NCBI GenBank assembly: GCA_020746995.1
Contig: JAGPXD010000004.1
Location: 4,588,001-4,652,000, forward strand
Length of the DNA stretch: 64,000 nucleotides
From: Plectosphaerella cucumerina
Taxonomy: Eukaryota > Ascomycota > Sordariomycetes > Glomerellales > Plectosphaerellaceae
Direction: 5' to 3'
This document shows, in pieces, positions 34,499 to 44,760 of this stretch; position 1 is the stretch's first letter; each line of letters begins with the position of its first letter. A model generated the notes under the pieces. It was given only the letters and a program-made list of their open reading frames with translations. It was not told where the DNA came from and did not search any database. The translations under genes were made by a program, and so were the position numbers.

Positions 34499-35941
34499 AT
34501 GGACAGGCTCAGCCCCGAGATCATCTGCATGATCTTTGATCATCTGGGTTACAAGTACTACGAATCAGCATACAAGTGCCGCTATGGCTTGCGCACCAAC
34601 CAGATGTACTCGACCTTGGCCGTCGTTTCACGGACCTGGCAGCACATCATTGAGAGGAAGCTTTTCCGCCATATCAGGCTCCGCGACACAATCGACGAGG
34701 TTTCCCAGTTCGGCGCTATCTACTCTCAGCCAAGGCGGCAAGCAACTCTTCAGCGCCTCGAGCTTCTGGCCGTATACCAGTGCCCATGCAGCGAGCTCTC
34801 CCATAAGTTCTGCAAGGATCAACATAACGCCCTGATGGGCGCCTTATCTGCTCTGCTTGAGACCATGGACGGCTGGAAAACCCCCAGTCCATCGCTTGGT
34901 CCGGCCCATCCTGGCCTAACCCTCGACATCTCGACCGACCTAGGAAGAAATGACGAGCATTTTCAGGATTTTTCTCTATTCAAGCAAGATTTTCCCCTCG
35001 CCTGGAAGAGATCTGGGGCCGCGAGATGCATCACCGGCTTATGGGTGGGATGGATGACGACTTATCTTACCACCTGCCGACTGCCTGCTCTCTTTTCCAA
35101 CCTGCAGACCCTGGATCTCGACTTATTCCCAACAGCCCATCATACTCAAGCTCATCTATACCTTTTCCGCGTTCGGAAGGCGCTCATCAGAGTTCTGCAC
35201 GACGCCAAAACAGGCCTTCCGCATCTCAGACGCCTCAAAATCAGCATGGGCGTCGACGAACCCCGCAACAATCAATTCGAGTGCTCAGACCTACGAGACG
35301 AAGACGGCGTTGACGAGCTCTGCGACGCCATCCGTTTTCTCTCCCTGGCGGTTCCTTTGCGCGAGCTGCACCTCGACAGGGTCTATGTTTCTCTGGCCCT
35401 CTTCCAAGACTGCAGGTTGACAGACAAGGAACCCGACTCGACTCCGTGGCCGCTTCTTGAAGATTTTCAGGTGTCATTTCCCCCGATGGCCCCAAGCGGC
35501 ATGTGGTACACCAAGGGCAATCCAGAGACATATACCGGTCCATCTGGCTCCGAGCCTTTCAGCGATGAGGAGCAGGAAACCAGTCGCGGTAACATCTTCC
35601 ACCCCACGGTCGATTTTCAGTATCGAAACACCATCAACCCGGTCACATTCAACCCACTCCAGGCGGCCTTTGCGCGAGCAGTACTTCGAATGCCCGCCCT
35701 GCGTTTCGGGGCTCTGTCGATGTACAAGGTCAGCGGCGATGCACTGGGCGTGGGCATGATGGACCGCTCGATGACCTATGACATCAGCCAACGCGGTTAC
35801 AAGTCTCCCGCCTGGATCGAGGAGAACAAGAAGGCCGCTGAAGCGGATGCGGCTCTGAAACAAAAGAGCGCGTGGTACGAGTCGAAGGGGTCATTGAAGA
35901 CAGGACCGTCTTCGAGAGTATGTCTCGCAGCAAATCTTTGA
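34499..35941 (+). CDS. F-box-like protein
   Basis: Single long frame, 480 aa. The N-terminus MDRLSPEIICMIFDHLGY is F-box-like, followed by VVSRTWQHIIERKLFRHIRL, typical of the end of the motif, and a region with leucine-rich spacing (LQTLDLDLFP, PHLRRLKISM, LRELHLDRVY). This layout fits a substrate adaptor of an SCF ubiquitin ligase; the target is unknown. The C-terminus is doubtful: from about 35860 a different phase reads through a well-formed tail (RRRPLWVPTPEITDLWMEW) to a stop near 36030, suggesting a one-base shift or an unrecognised splice. The stop at 35941 may therefore not be the true end. Confidence 0.75.
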   Translation: MDRLSPEIICMIFDHLGYKYYESAYKCRYGLRTNQMYSTLAVVSRTWQHIIERKLFRHIRLRDTIDEVSQFGAIYSQPRRQATLQRLELLAVYQCPCSELSHKFCKDQHNALMGALSALLETMDGWKTPSPSLGPAHPGLTLDISTDLGRNDEHFQDFSLFKQDFPLAWKRSGAARCITGLWVGWMTTYLTTCRLPALFSNLQTLDLDLFPTAHHTQAHLYLFRVRKALIRVLHDAKTGLPHLRRLKISMGVDEPRNNQFECSDLRDEDGVDELCDAIRFLSLAVPLRELHLDRVYVSLALFQDCRLTDKEPDSTPWPLLEDFQVSFPPMAPSGMWYTKGNPETYTGPSGSEPFSDEEQETSRGNIFHPTVDFQYRNTINPVTFNPLQAAFARAVLRMPALRFGALSMYKVSGDALGVGMMDRSMTYDISQRGYKSPAWIEENKKAAEADAALKQKSAWYESKGSLKTGPSSRVCLAANL

Positions 35942-36280
35942 ACCGGAAGACCATGTTTCGCAGGAGGCCCTTGTGGGTGCCCACGCCCGAGATCACCGAC
36001 CTGTGGATGGAATGGACGATGGGCATATAGGCATGGGGCCAGAAGGGGCTGAGGGCGGTTTCGCGCGATTTGAAGGGCCTGTTTATCGAACCAACACTCC
36101 AGGGGCTGGGGGATGCGACTTTGTTCAAGTGAGACTAGTACATTCATGTTGTTCTGGTGACAATGGCTTCACGAAATGCGCATTGCGATGTGCTGGGTGC
36201 GTGACACTGAAGATCCGTACCTCGACTCCATAATCCTGGTATCATGCATTGCTATGCTGTGAATCAGATGCTTTCCTCGC
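35942..36280. other. Convergent spacer
   Basis: Holds possible extra C-terminal codons of the F-box gene (to about 36030) and 3' UTRs of the two convergent genes. Nothing else recognised. Confidence 0.5.
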
Positions 36281-37965
36281 TCATGCTGCCCTGTACCTCC
36301 CATGCTGTTGTCTCCCCCTCCCACGATGACCCCCCTCCGATGCAATCCTTGTCGTCGTATGCACGTGGATGCCCGACTCGGTCGAGCTCTGTCGCAGCAG
36401 GCTATCGGCAAAAGGGTCCCTTTGAGGGCTGTCATCGGCTACAATCTCGGTGTACACATTCCCATGCACGCGATCGCCCAGCTCGACGCCCTGTTCTGCG
36501 TCGGTGCGCTGCCGCGTCGGGGAGCGGTACTTGTTGAACTTGGAGACGAGAGCGATGTGCAAAGGCTCGGGGGTAGTCGGGCGAGGCGGCTGAGGTGTCG
36601 GATCGCGATCAAGGGTGACATTGTCGGATGTGCCGTACTTTCTCGTGCCCTGGGTTCCGTTCCCGGTGGTAGCGGTACCGGTGCTCTTCTTGGCCGAGCG
36701 ACGTCCTGACAGACCCGTACGCGAGAGGAAGACAGACCAGCCGTGAGGAATTGATTGTTTGAGCAACATTCGAATAGCCGGAAGACTGGTGACGATCATG
36801 CTCACGGCGACTTCGATTCCTGACCAGATGAGCACGTCGGTGTTGTCGTAGGTTGGGTTGAAGGAGCGCGAGTACATGATGATGTAGCTCAGGCGAAGGC
36901 AGGCGGTGATGACGATGAAGATGCCGAGACTGAACATGACGAGGATGCTAGCCTTGGAGCGCCATGACATGTGTAGGCCGATGAGGAGGGGGATCGGCAG
37001 GACCAGGATGATGACGTCCAGGGCGATGCTGAAGCCGGCGGCCGACAAGACGAGGGCGTTTTGGTTGACGCAGCGATTTGGGCCGAAGCCACCCTTCCAG
37101 CCCTCCCAGTTGAAGGACACGGGTATGCACTGGAAGATGCCGAGAAAAACGTAGACGGTTGTTGAGAGGGCGGTGACGAGTATGACTGCATGGGTGACCC
37201 AGCGGAACTTCTGGTTGGGGAAGATGCGGAGGAGAAAGCAGAGGAGGGATATCTTTGTGAGGCCGAGGCAGACGAGGTAGAAAGGCTGGGCGACGTAGAA
37301 GACACGTAGGCCCGTGGTGATATCTGCGATGTCGACGGTCCATACGTCGCGGCCGAATGCGAGGCGGCCACCTGAACTGTCAGAGGGGATGCAATGGTCG
37401 AGGAAATCAGACCTACCATACTGCCCAATAACGGCAAAGGGTGTGTAGATAATGGCGCACACGAGCATCATCCAGTCGTCGCTCTCAAAGTTGCCAAACA
37501 TTGTCCATCGGGCATAGAGACGGGTCCAGACGGCGACGAAGCCGATGATGAGGAGGACAAGAGGTGGGTTGAGGTCGGCGCGACGGTCTCGGATGGGTCG
37601 TTCGCAGGTGAGGGCTTCTATCCTTGCGGTTTCTGGGACGTCAGCAGGCAACAGGAAGCAAGACATCAGAAGCCATACGTATTGCGTCGAGAGGGCTCTC
37701 GCAGCGGTTGAGCACGCATGTCTGGGCGGCATTGTAGAACGCCCGGTCCGTGCAGATGCATGTCGCATTGTTGAAATTGCCGCAGACCGATTTGGGCACC
37801 TCTTCAAAGATACATTCCGTCTATATCATCAGCTTGGTTGCGCGAAGCAACGGGGTCGAGACTCACACCACACTTGGGTATTTGGTTGAAATATTGGAAG
37901 AGATTCGGCTGCGCAGCGGCCAGGGAGACCAGCAGAGCGCATCCAAGAATCGCCTTGCGGCCCAT
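36281..37965 (-). CDS. CFEM-domain PTH11-like GPCR
   Basis: Exons 37965-37867, 37820-37679, 37632-37417, 37371-36281; 515 aa. MGRKAILGCALLVSLAAAQ is a signal peptide. A CFEM module follows (IPKCGTEC, VPKSVCGNF, ATCICTD, QTCVLNRC and, after the third exon junction, ALTCERP), giving the eight expected Cys. Then come seven membrane segments with fungal-rhodopsin-domain marks: ADLNPPLVLLIIGFVAVWTR, FESDDWMML, YVAQPFYLVCLGLTKISLL, FRWVTHAVILVTAL, FQCIPVSFNWE, LDVIILVLPIPLL, IFIVITACLRL. A cytoplasmic Ser/Thr/Pro tail ends the protein. This matches the PTH11 class, where the founding Magnaporthe member senses host surface cues. Removing the 45-nt intron 37372-37416 is assumed; its retention would stay in frame. 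Confidence 0.88.
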
Positions 37966-39061
37966 GGCTCAGGATGAGACGAAGGGAAGAGGGAAGCAAG
38001 ACGCGCGAAGGAGCGTCTGCACAGCAGAATGGCGACCATATGTATGGGGGCGTGGGAGCGGCATCCTGGCGACAACGTGGGGACCCGCCGCGACGGATGA
38101 GCCGCTACAGCACCCGGCGTCGCACGGCAGTTTGTCATGTCAGGGGTGAAGGGGGGAGAGTTCTCAGCTAGTGGGGGAAGTCTGGCAGGGTTGTGCTCTT
38201 GGGGCGAGTCGTGCGCCAGGCTCCGCGACGCTTGAGTGGTTTGGCGGGAGTTGGAAGGGCGCTGGCACGTTCCCCGCCTGAAGTCTTCAGCGCTGTGAAT
38301 AGGCCGATGAACCCCTTCGGATGACTTCGTATAGCGGCGCCGGCAGAGAGTTAACCTTTTGGGATGGGCTGTAACGGAGCGAAGTTCGCCGGGGGTGTCA
38401 CGGAGGCGGAAGCGGCACGAGGGCGGGCAGGCAGTGGCCCGGCGGGAGCAAACACGGGAGCAAACATATCCAGCGTGCTGGGACGGGTCTGGGCTTGAGG
38501 CTGTCGATCCGGGGAAGGTCTGACTCTGAGGGATGTGGCCGTGGGTGCGTTTCGCCCGACGCCATGTATCGGCAGTTGTCAGGGGATGTGATAAAGGGGG
38601 AAAGGGGATACTGTGACTGTGTCAGGGGAAGAAGCAGCGAAAGTTTGTCATGACTTGGTCACACTTGAGCTGATGGTCATCAGCTTGGCAGGACACCACT
38701 GGACCAGGTCAGGACACCATCAAGGCCAGCAGTGGCCGCCTCACTGCATCCTTCGTCCTTCTGCCTTGCCCTCGGACCCCCTGCTAGCCGCGCGCCGGTC
38801 CTCGTCCGTTCGCGGGGCTAAGGCGAAGCGTCGGCGATACTTGGGGCCGACCCCTTTTCTCCACGACCACCAGCGCCGTCGATCACCACTGTTTAAGGGT
38901 GGCCCGACGCGGTTGGCGGCCGGCGCTAGACGCTTGGGGGCCGGCTGGCGTGTATCCAGTTGAGAGTTCGCTGGGCGGCAATGCTAAGACGACGAGGGGA
39001 TATAATTCCGAGCTGAAAAAACTTGCACATTCACTACCTTGGAAGAAGATTCCGACCTTGT
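37966..39061. other. Intergenic region, 1.1 kb
   Basis: Upstream of the receptor gene and downstream of the aldo-keto reductase gene. Frames of 65-116 codons lack support. Confidence 0.5.
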
Positions 39062-40219
39062 CTAAGCTGCCTTGGTGTCGCGGAAGAGCATCGACATGTA
39101 GAATTCGGGTGTGTGGCCACCTGCGACGCCATCTGCCATGGCCCTGATCTCCTTCTCCTCGTCGTCAGACAGTTCGACCTTGAGAGCACCCCAGTTATCC
39201 TCGAGGTAGGCGATGCGCTTGGTGCCTGGGATGGGAATCACGTCGTCGCCCTGTTTGAGCAGCCAAGCCAGACAGAGCTGCGGCACGCTGCATCCGCGCG
39301 CTTCAGCAGCGGCGGCAATCTTCGCGACAGTGGCTTTGTTGGCTTCGGCGTTGGCTTCGGAGAAACGCGGAAAGACAGCCCCGCGTATGTCGCCTTTGTC
39401 GCTCGGGATGCCTTCGACAAAAGTCGGGGTGATGAGTCCGCGGTCCAAAGGAGTGGCGGCAATGATGGCTACGCCTAGTTCTCGGGCGACGGCGAGGATG
39501 TCTGTTCCAGCAGTGCCTTCGATGTCCCGTGTGAAGAGGGAGTAGCCGACCTGTACGGCCGCAACGGGGGCGACAGCCACAGCGCGGCGGAGGGTAGCCC
39601 CGGAGATCATGGAGAGACCGATGTGCTTGATTTTACCGTCGCTGCACATATTAGCAGGGCACTTCTTTCGAAATGGGGATGCCCACACTTGAAGCTCGAC
39701 CAGAGCACCCATGGTCTCCTCGATGGGCGTTTCGGTGTTGACGTTGTGGGGGTAGTCTGGCTGTCAGTTGCGATCAAACAAAAGGTCACTTCACTCACAA
39801 AGATCGATGTAGTCGGTGCCCAGGGCGCGAAGGCTAGCTTCACAAGCCTCCTTACAGTACTTGGCCGAGCTGTCAATTTCATGGATGCTGCCGGCCCGCT
39901 TGAGGTAGCCGAACTTGGTGGCCAGAAAGATGCGGTCACGCTGGCCGGTCTTCTTGAACCACTGGCCGAGGAAGGCCTCGCCGTCGCCGTAGATGCTGGT
40001 CACAGTCAGGGGATGTTCTGTCAGAGGAGGGTGAACCTACTCGGCGGAGTCCCAGAAGGTTGCACCGAGTTCAAAGGCGCGGTCGAGAACGGCGAAGCGT
40101 TCTTCATCGGGAGGGAGGGAGCCGTAGGTCGGATAGGAGAGGGAGATGAGGCCGAAGCCAAGGGCGGGCACGAGAGGGCCGTTTCGCCCGAGGGCTCGCT
40201 GGGGGACGGAAGTGGACAT
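39062..40219 (-). CDS. Aldo-keto reductase
   Basis: Exons 40219-40041, 39995-39799, 39756-39062; 356 aa. The catalytic tetrad is visible: Asp and Tyr in FWDSADIYGDGE, Lys in LATKFGYL, His in YPHNVNTE. Downstream barrel elements include KIKHIGLSMIS, VQVGYSLFTRD, VAIIAATPLDRG and the cofactor-binding IPIPGTKRIAYLEDN. It should reduce aldehydes or ketones with NADPH in the cytosol. Between GALVELQ and SDGKIKHIG there are about 16 extra residues (39635-39682) where relatives have none; this stretch begins GTGTGG and carries GCTAAT...GTGCAG like an intron, but removing the 47-nt GT-AG unit breaks the frame. A TATA element lies about 90 bp upstream. Confidence 0.85.
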
Positions 40220-40722
40220 GATGAGGGAAGCTGTGCTGAGGTGGAAGTCTGATATTAATAATGAGATGATGCTGAGAACTGCTTTGAGAAAGGAATTTAC
40301 TCGTCTTTATAGACACTTTTCCGCTGCAAAACCCCTGAAGGCAGCCCTGAAGACATCCTCAAACATCACCATCATCACCAGCATGCATTGCAACCCTTGA
40401 AATCCTCCTCATCCTCGACATGCACCAATCCTGGAATCTGATAACCGACCTGACCACTCAAAACACCTCAACTTCTCCTCGCCGGTGACTTGGCTGCACA
40501 TCGCGGCGGACATAAGCCGACAGGTCCGGTCATGTCGGTCAACCGGATCCAGGACCACCGATGACCCACATCTCCAAACATCAACCAATCATCGCCCGCA
40601 ATAGCCGATCCAGCCAATCCTATCCCTGGAAAGGGGTAATCACCATCATCGCCATCATCAGACCTCACTTCACCTCTCCTTCATTCTCCTTCATCACCAC
40701 GCCTCTCGTCCGCCTACCCGCC
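40220..40722. other. Divergent promoter region
   Basis: Shared between the aldo-keto reductase (-) and the Zn2Cys6 factor (+), an arrangement that allows co-regulation. Contains CCGACAGGTCCGG/CCGGATCC-like CGG elements near 40515-40555 that could suit a Zn2Cys6 factor (inference). Confidence 0.45.
40306..40311 (-). promoter_or_regulatory. TATA box
   Basis: TATAAA on the minus strand about 90 bp upstream of ATG 40219. Confidence 0.6.
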
Positions 40723-42204
40723 ATGACTGCGCCCAAGAGACGCACAAGATCCGGGTGCCGCACGTGCCGGTATGTCCAACCACAAACTCTCCGAATATCC
40801 GCCCTGACACCCGCCCGCAGCATCCGCAAGGTCAAGTGCGACGAGACCTTCCCCGCCTGCCGCCGCTGTGCCACCACGGGCCGCAAATGCGACGGATATG
40901 GCATTCGCGGCGGGGGTCATCTCTCCTCTCTGCCTTGCTCCCCCATCCGCCTCGCCTCCGTAGCCGACCAGCAGGCCATGGAGTGGTTCTGCCGCCGGAC
41001 GGCCGTCAAGCTCCAGGGCTCGTTCTATTCGGACTTTTGGGCGTCTCTTCTGACGCAATCGAGTGCTGCGGAGCCTGCTGTCCTGCATGCCGTGTTGGCT
41101 TTGAGCTGCGTGCATCGTCAGGGTATCGCAGGAGGTGACGGGGGCACGGCGGCACTGCAGCACTATGGCCAGGCGATACGGTGTTTGCAGCCGCATTTTG
41201 AGGCGGGGGGGCGGCTGGCAAGAAGGGTTGCGCTTATTGCGTGTGTGGTTTTTACGTCGTTGGATCTGCTGAGAGGACATTTCGCCACGGCTTTTACGCA
41301 TCTGGAGAGTGGGAGGAAGTTGTTGGCGTGGGGACGAGGGGAACAAAGGGAGTATGTTGACGACTGGATTGAGGAGACGTTTTCGAGGATTGACCTACAG
41401 ATGAGTCTGATGAGGTTTCTCCATCGGGGAGTCTTCCTGGGAGACACATCCTGTCGTGGAATGAGCATGCCGACGAGGTTCCGGTCTATCAAGGAGGCCT
41501 GGGTGGGCTTGGAGCACTTGTTACTTTGGAGCATGAGGATGAGCTCAGGGTCTGGAGATGACGCCGAGCACGCACTTCTCCAGCAGAACGTCATGGACTG
41601 GCAAATCGCCTACGACGTCTCCCACCCTGACCTCTTCGATCACGCCGACGCCGAAACCAAGAGAGCAGACGGCATCCTCACCGCTTACCACGCCTTGGCC
41701 TCCATCATGGCCGCTGTCTGCCTTTCTCCCCACGATGAGATGATCTTCGACCAGCACACTTCCTCCTTTTCCCGTCTCATCTCGAACATGCTGGCCGTTG
41801 GATCTGTGAGCCCACGCCGTTCCCCTCCCTCTCCAGCCACCCCCGCTGCTTTCGACATGGCTCGGTCCATCATTGACATGGGCTGCGTCATCCCCTTGTA
41901 CTACACGGCTCTCAAGTGTCGTGAGCCCTGTCTCCGCCAGCAGGCTGTCTCCTTCCTCGAGTCGACCTTTCACCGCGAAGGCGTCTGGGATGCAGCCATG
42001 ACGGCACGTATCGCCAGAAAGATCATGGAGCTTGAGGGAGGGGATGATGTCACGGCAAGTCGGCGGCTGCATAACGTTGAAGTCACCATCGAAGGGGAGC
42101 CAGTGCGAATGGTGGCCATCTTCTGTCGCAGCAAAGAGCTCACGAGGGGTGCCAGAGCCTGCGTGGGCGAGTACGACTTGGAGAAGGGGACTTGGCAGTG
42201 CTGA
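40723..42204 (+). CDS. Zn2Cys6 transcription factor
   Basis: Exons 40723-40769 and 40821-42204; 476 aa. Splicing out the 51-nt intron (GTATGT...CCGCAG) joins GCRTC-R to RKVKCDETFPACRRCATTGRKC, giving the complete six-Cys binuclear zinc cluster; left in, the intron is open and would insert 17 residues between Cys 2 and 3. The middle region (MEWFCRRTAVKLQGSFYSDFW...AVLHAVLALSCVHR) is typical of the fungal-specific C-terminal regulatory domain. It is divergent from the aldo-keto reductase gene and convergent with a 7TM gene, with only one base between the two stop codons. Probably a nuclear pathway regulator; targets unknown. Confidence 0.9.
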   Translation: MTAPKRRTRSGCRTCRYVQPQTLRISALTPARSIRKVKCDETFPACRRCATTGRKCDGYGIRGGGHLSSLPCSPIRLASVADQQAMEWFCRRTAVKLQGSFYSDFWASLLTQSSAAEPAVLHAVLALSCVHRQGIAGGDGGTAALQHYGQAIRCLQPHFEAGGRLARRVALIACVVFTSLDLLRGHFATAFTHLESGRKLLAWGRGEQREYVDDWIEETFSRIDLQMSLMRFLHRGVFLGDTSCRGMSMPTRFRSIKEAWVGLEHLLLWSMRMSSGSGDDAEHALLQQNVMDWQIAYDVSHPDLFDHADAETKRADGILTAYHALASIMAAVCLSPHDEMIFDQHTSSFSRLISNMLAVGSVSPRRSPPSPATPAAFDMARSIIDMGCVIPLYYTALKCREPCLRQQAVSFLESTFHREGVWDAAMTARIARKIMELEGGDDVTASRRLHNVEVTIEGEPVRMVAIFCRSKELTRGARACVGEYDLEKGTWQC

Positions 42205-42205
42205 T

Positions 42206-43549
42206 CTACCGCCCATTGTAGTTGACCGTCGTCTCCTTGACCACATTGATGCCCTCACCCTCACCCCTTCCCTCCCCTGTCGTCACCACCACCGTGTGTC
42301 TCGACGAGTCGACACTGCTCGCATCCTGGTCTATCTTGCCCCGCCACAGCTTCGCCTCGTCGCTCGCACTCTCCGGCCGGCCCCTGAGCTCATACGACTG
42401 CGACTGTCTCCGTCGACCAGATCCTCCCGGTGTTCCCTCCGTCGTGCCATCTCCCCTGCCCGACTTCAGCAACGCCGGCAGATGGCGCATGAAGAAGGGC
42501 TTGAGGGCCGGCGCAGCGGCACACACGATGCCGACGTTGACCTCGGCGAAGCACCAGTAGAACTGCTCGACGGCGTCCCTCGTGTAGTTCGCACTGGACA
42601 TTAGCGGCGGCAGGATGATGGTGCGGCGGATCGCAATGGCGCAGACCCTGGTCCGTCAGCAACGTCAAAACAACAGGGCAGTGCACTTACAGTCCTCCCG
42701 TGGCGAAGAGTAGGATCAGGGATGCCTTCTGCCTTCGCGCCATCTGCAGGGGCAACACGACGGGCATTGGCAGGGCAAGAGTGCAGCAGTCCATGACAAT
42801 GTTGGCGATGCTGAGCACCATGTAGGACGTCAAGGTGTCGACACACTTAGGCGACGGGATCGAGAGATCCCAGCTAGCGGCAACAGGAGTGCAGCCGAAG
42901 ATGCTGATGAGGAGGTAGGCGACTGAGTAGGCGCTGACGATCCCAATGAGGCCACAGACGAGGGTGCGGAACCAGCGGGCGGGGGAGAGGCGGAGGTAGA
43001 GGGCGAGGATGGAGAGTTTGGAGAAGCTGATGCTCAGGGTGTAGCAGATTGTTGCGCAGATTGTGAACTGGCAGAGGTTAGAGGTGTTGGAGGGGGATAT
43101 GGGAGACATACCAGGAGGAAGTAGGGGGAGTAGTCGGCGGGGGGAACATCCAACATGTGGTTGCCCATGCCGAGGGTTGTCACTGGGGAGGTTAGAGAAG
43201 TAAATATGAACGACTTGTGGACTCACTCCTGATGAGGAACCCTAGGAGGGTGATCGAGAAGCAGAGGGATGCCACGGCGAGATCTGAAGGTTAGCATCTT
43301 GCTGTCTGCAAGGCTGGTAAACTCACAATCATCACCGCTCACGGCGTTTCGGACAACGTACGTCCGAGTGTACAAACGCAGGAAGACGGCCACAGCTGCC
43401 ACAACAGTGCTCGCGCAGCCAAAAGCGATGAGCCCCGGGGCCAGCGTCGGCCTGTCGGAGCCAAAGGTCCTCACCTCGCCCGGCGGGGGCTCAACGAGAT
43501 AGGCCACGTCTCTGGCGGCCAGGGGCTGGCTTGGCTGCAGGAGAGACAT
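42206..43549 (-). CDS. Fungal-rhodopsin-domain 7TM membrane protein
   Basis: Exons 43549-43327, 43283-43227, 43182-43112, 43067-42691, 42647-42206; 389 aa with all phases consistent. Membrane segments and marks of the fungal rhodopsin-like domain: LAPGLIAFGCASTVVAAVAVFLRLYTR, GDDYLAVASLCFSITLLGF, FTICATICYTLSISFSKLSILALYLRL, FGCTPVAASWD, LSIANIVMDCCTLALPMPVV, and VNVGIVCAAAPALKPFF near the end, then a Ser/Gly/Arg-rich tail. It lacks a CFEM module and signal peptide, so it is the CFEM-less PTH11-related type. The stop codon (42208-42206) almost abuts the stop of the convergent regulator, so transcripts must overlap. Confidence 0.82.
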
Positions 43550-43935
43550 TGCAAAGGATGCAGAAGATGTTGACTGAAGCTTTCATGGCTGAGATTACTC
43601 CGATGACAGATCTCATTGTTACACAAAAGACAATGGCAAGGCCCGGGCCGGCGACGGAGCAAATCGTCAACGGCACCCCGGCTGAAGAAATGGCCTCATA
43701 CCCGCTGCCTCCCCTGCTGCCTCATGACGGACTGCACCAACCGCCAAGAACACGACAGGGGTCGACCCCCGACTCTGCATCGACAATGCGCCGCCGCGCC
43801 GGAACCGAGGAGAACAATGGGTGACGGGATCTAGGCGCCGAAGAAAGCACACATATCATCTCGGCGCCCCGACAACCCATTGTTTGTTTGTCCGTCGATC
43901 AAACACCCCCTTTCTCTGCTTCCACTTCCCCCGCC
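43550..43935. other. Divergent intergenic region
   Basis: Between the 7TM gene and the disrupted dehydrogenase; no gene recognised. Confidence 0.5.
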
Positions 43936-44034
43936 ATGGCCTCCCAGTTCCCCTTCAAAGACAGGGTCATCACCGTGACGGGCGCGAGCCGTGGCACCGG
44001 CCTCGCCCTTGTGCGTTACCTCCTCGAGCGCGGC

Positions 44035-44039
44035 GCCAC
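44035..44039 (+). repeat. Target-site duplication, left copy
   Basis: GCCAC directly before the left LTR; the same five bases follow the right LTR. Confidence 0.92.
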
Positions 44040-44246
44040 TGTCAGGGTGCGGTCTTCCAGCAGAGTGATGGAGGCTCAAGAGGTGTATTCCGCGGTTGGA
44101 GGTATGGTAGAGGTCTCGTACAAACTGATCTCTGACCCCCTCCAGCAGTTGGAGGGGGGGCCAGGCCCCTACTATATGGGCGCAGGCGCTGCCATTAGCT
44201 CTGCTCCCCGCATTCTACAGCCCTGGAAGTGCGGGGGCCTCTGACA
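44040..44246 (+). repeat. Left LTR
   Basis: 207 bp, TGTCAGGGTGCGG...GCCTCTGACA, with a run of seven G after TTGGA. Contains CTACTATATGGG, a possible TATA-like element. Confidence 0.92.
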
Positions 44247-44760
44247 TAGCCCTTCCCCTTAGGGCTCGCGTCCTCGCGAGCCGCTACAAGGCCCTGAAAC
44301 TCCTGTAATCCCGCAGTCGTAGTCAATCTGGTGATATCCCAAGTGCTGAATGCCCTCACTTGGGTGCCCGAGGCGCGGCCCCACTGCGCGGCCCCACACC
44401 GAGTGGTGGAGCTGGATCGCGCCGCGCGCCGCCGATATATCTGTAATTTGGTCCCGGGCCCCTCGCGCGTCTTCTTTTCCCAATTCCCTGGCCACCACGA
44501 AGTGCGTATTTCACCCCGTCTGCGCGCCCACGCCTGCGCGCGCGCGCGCTGTTCGATCCTTTTGCTGACTGCTGTTTTCTCCGCCGTTTCCAGTTCTCTG
44601 TTGCCACGTATGTGCTGGCTTTTTGCGTTGCGCGCGCTGGTTTTGGTGTTTTGCTGACTTTTGGCTCGTCCGTTTGCAGTAGTTCCCAACTTCGATCCGT
44701 ACGTTGTTTTGCGCTTCTACAGTTCCCGCAGTTCCCTAGCTGACCCGTCCGTAGTCCACA

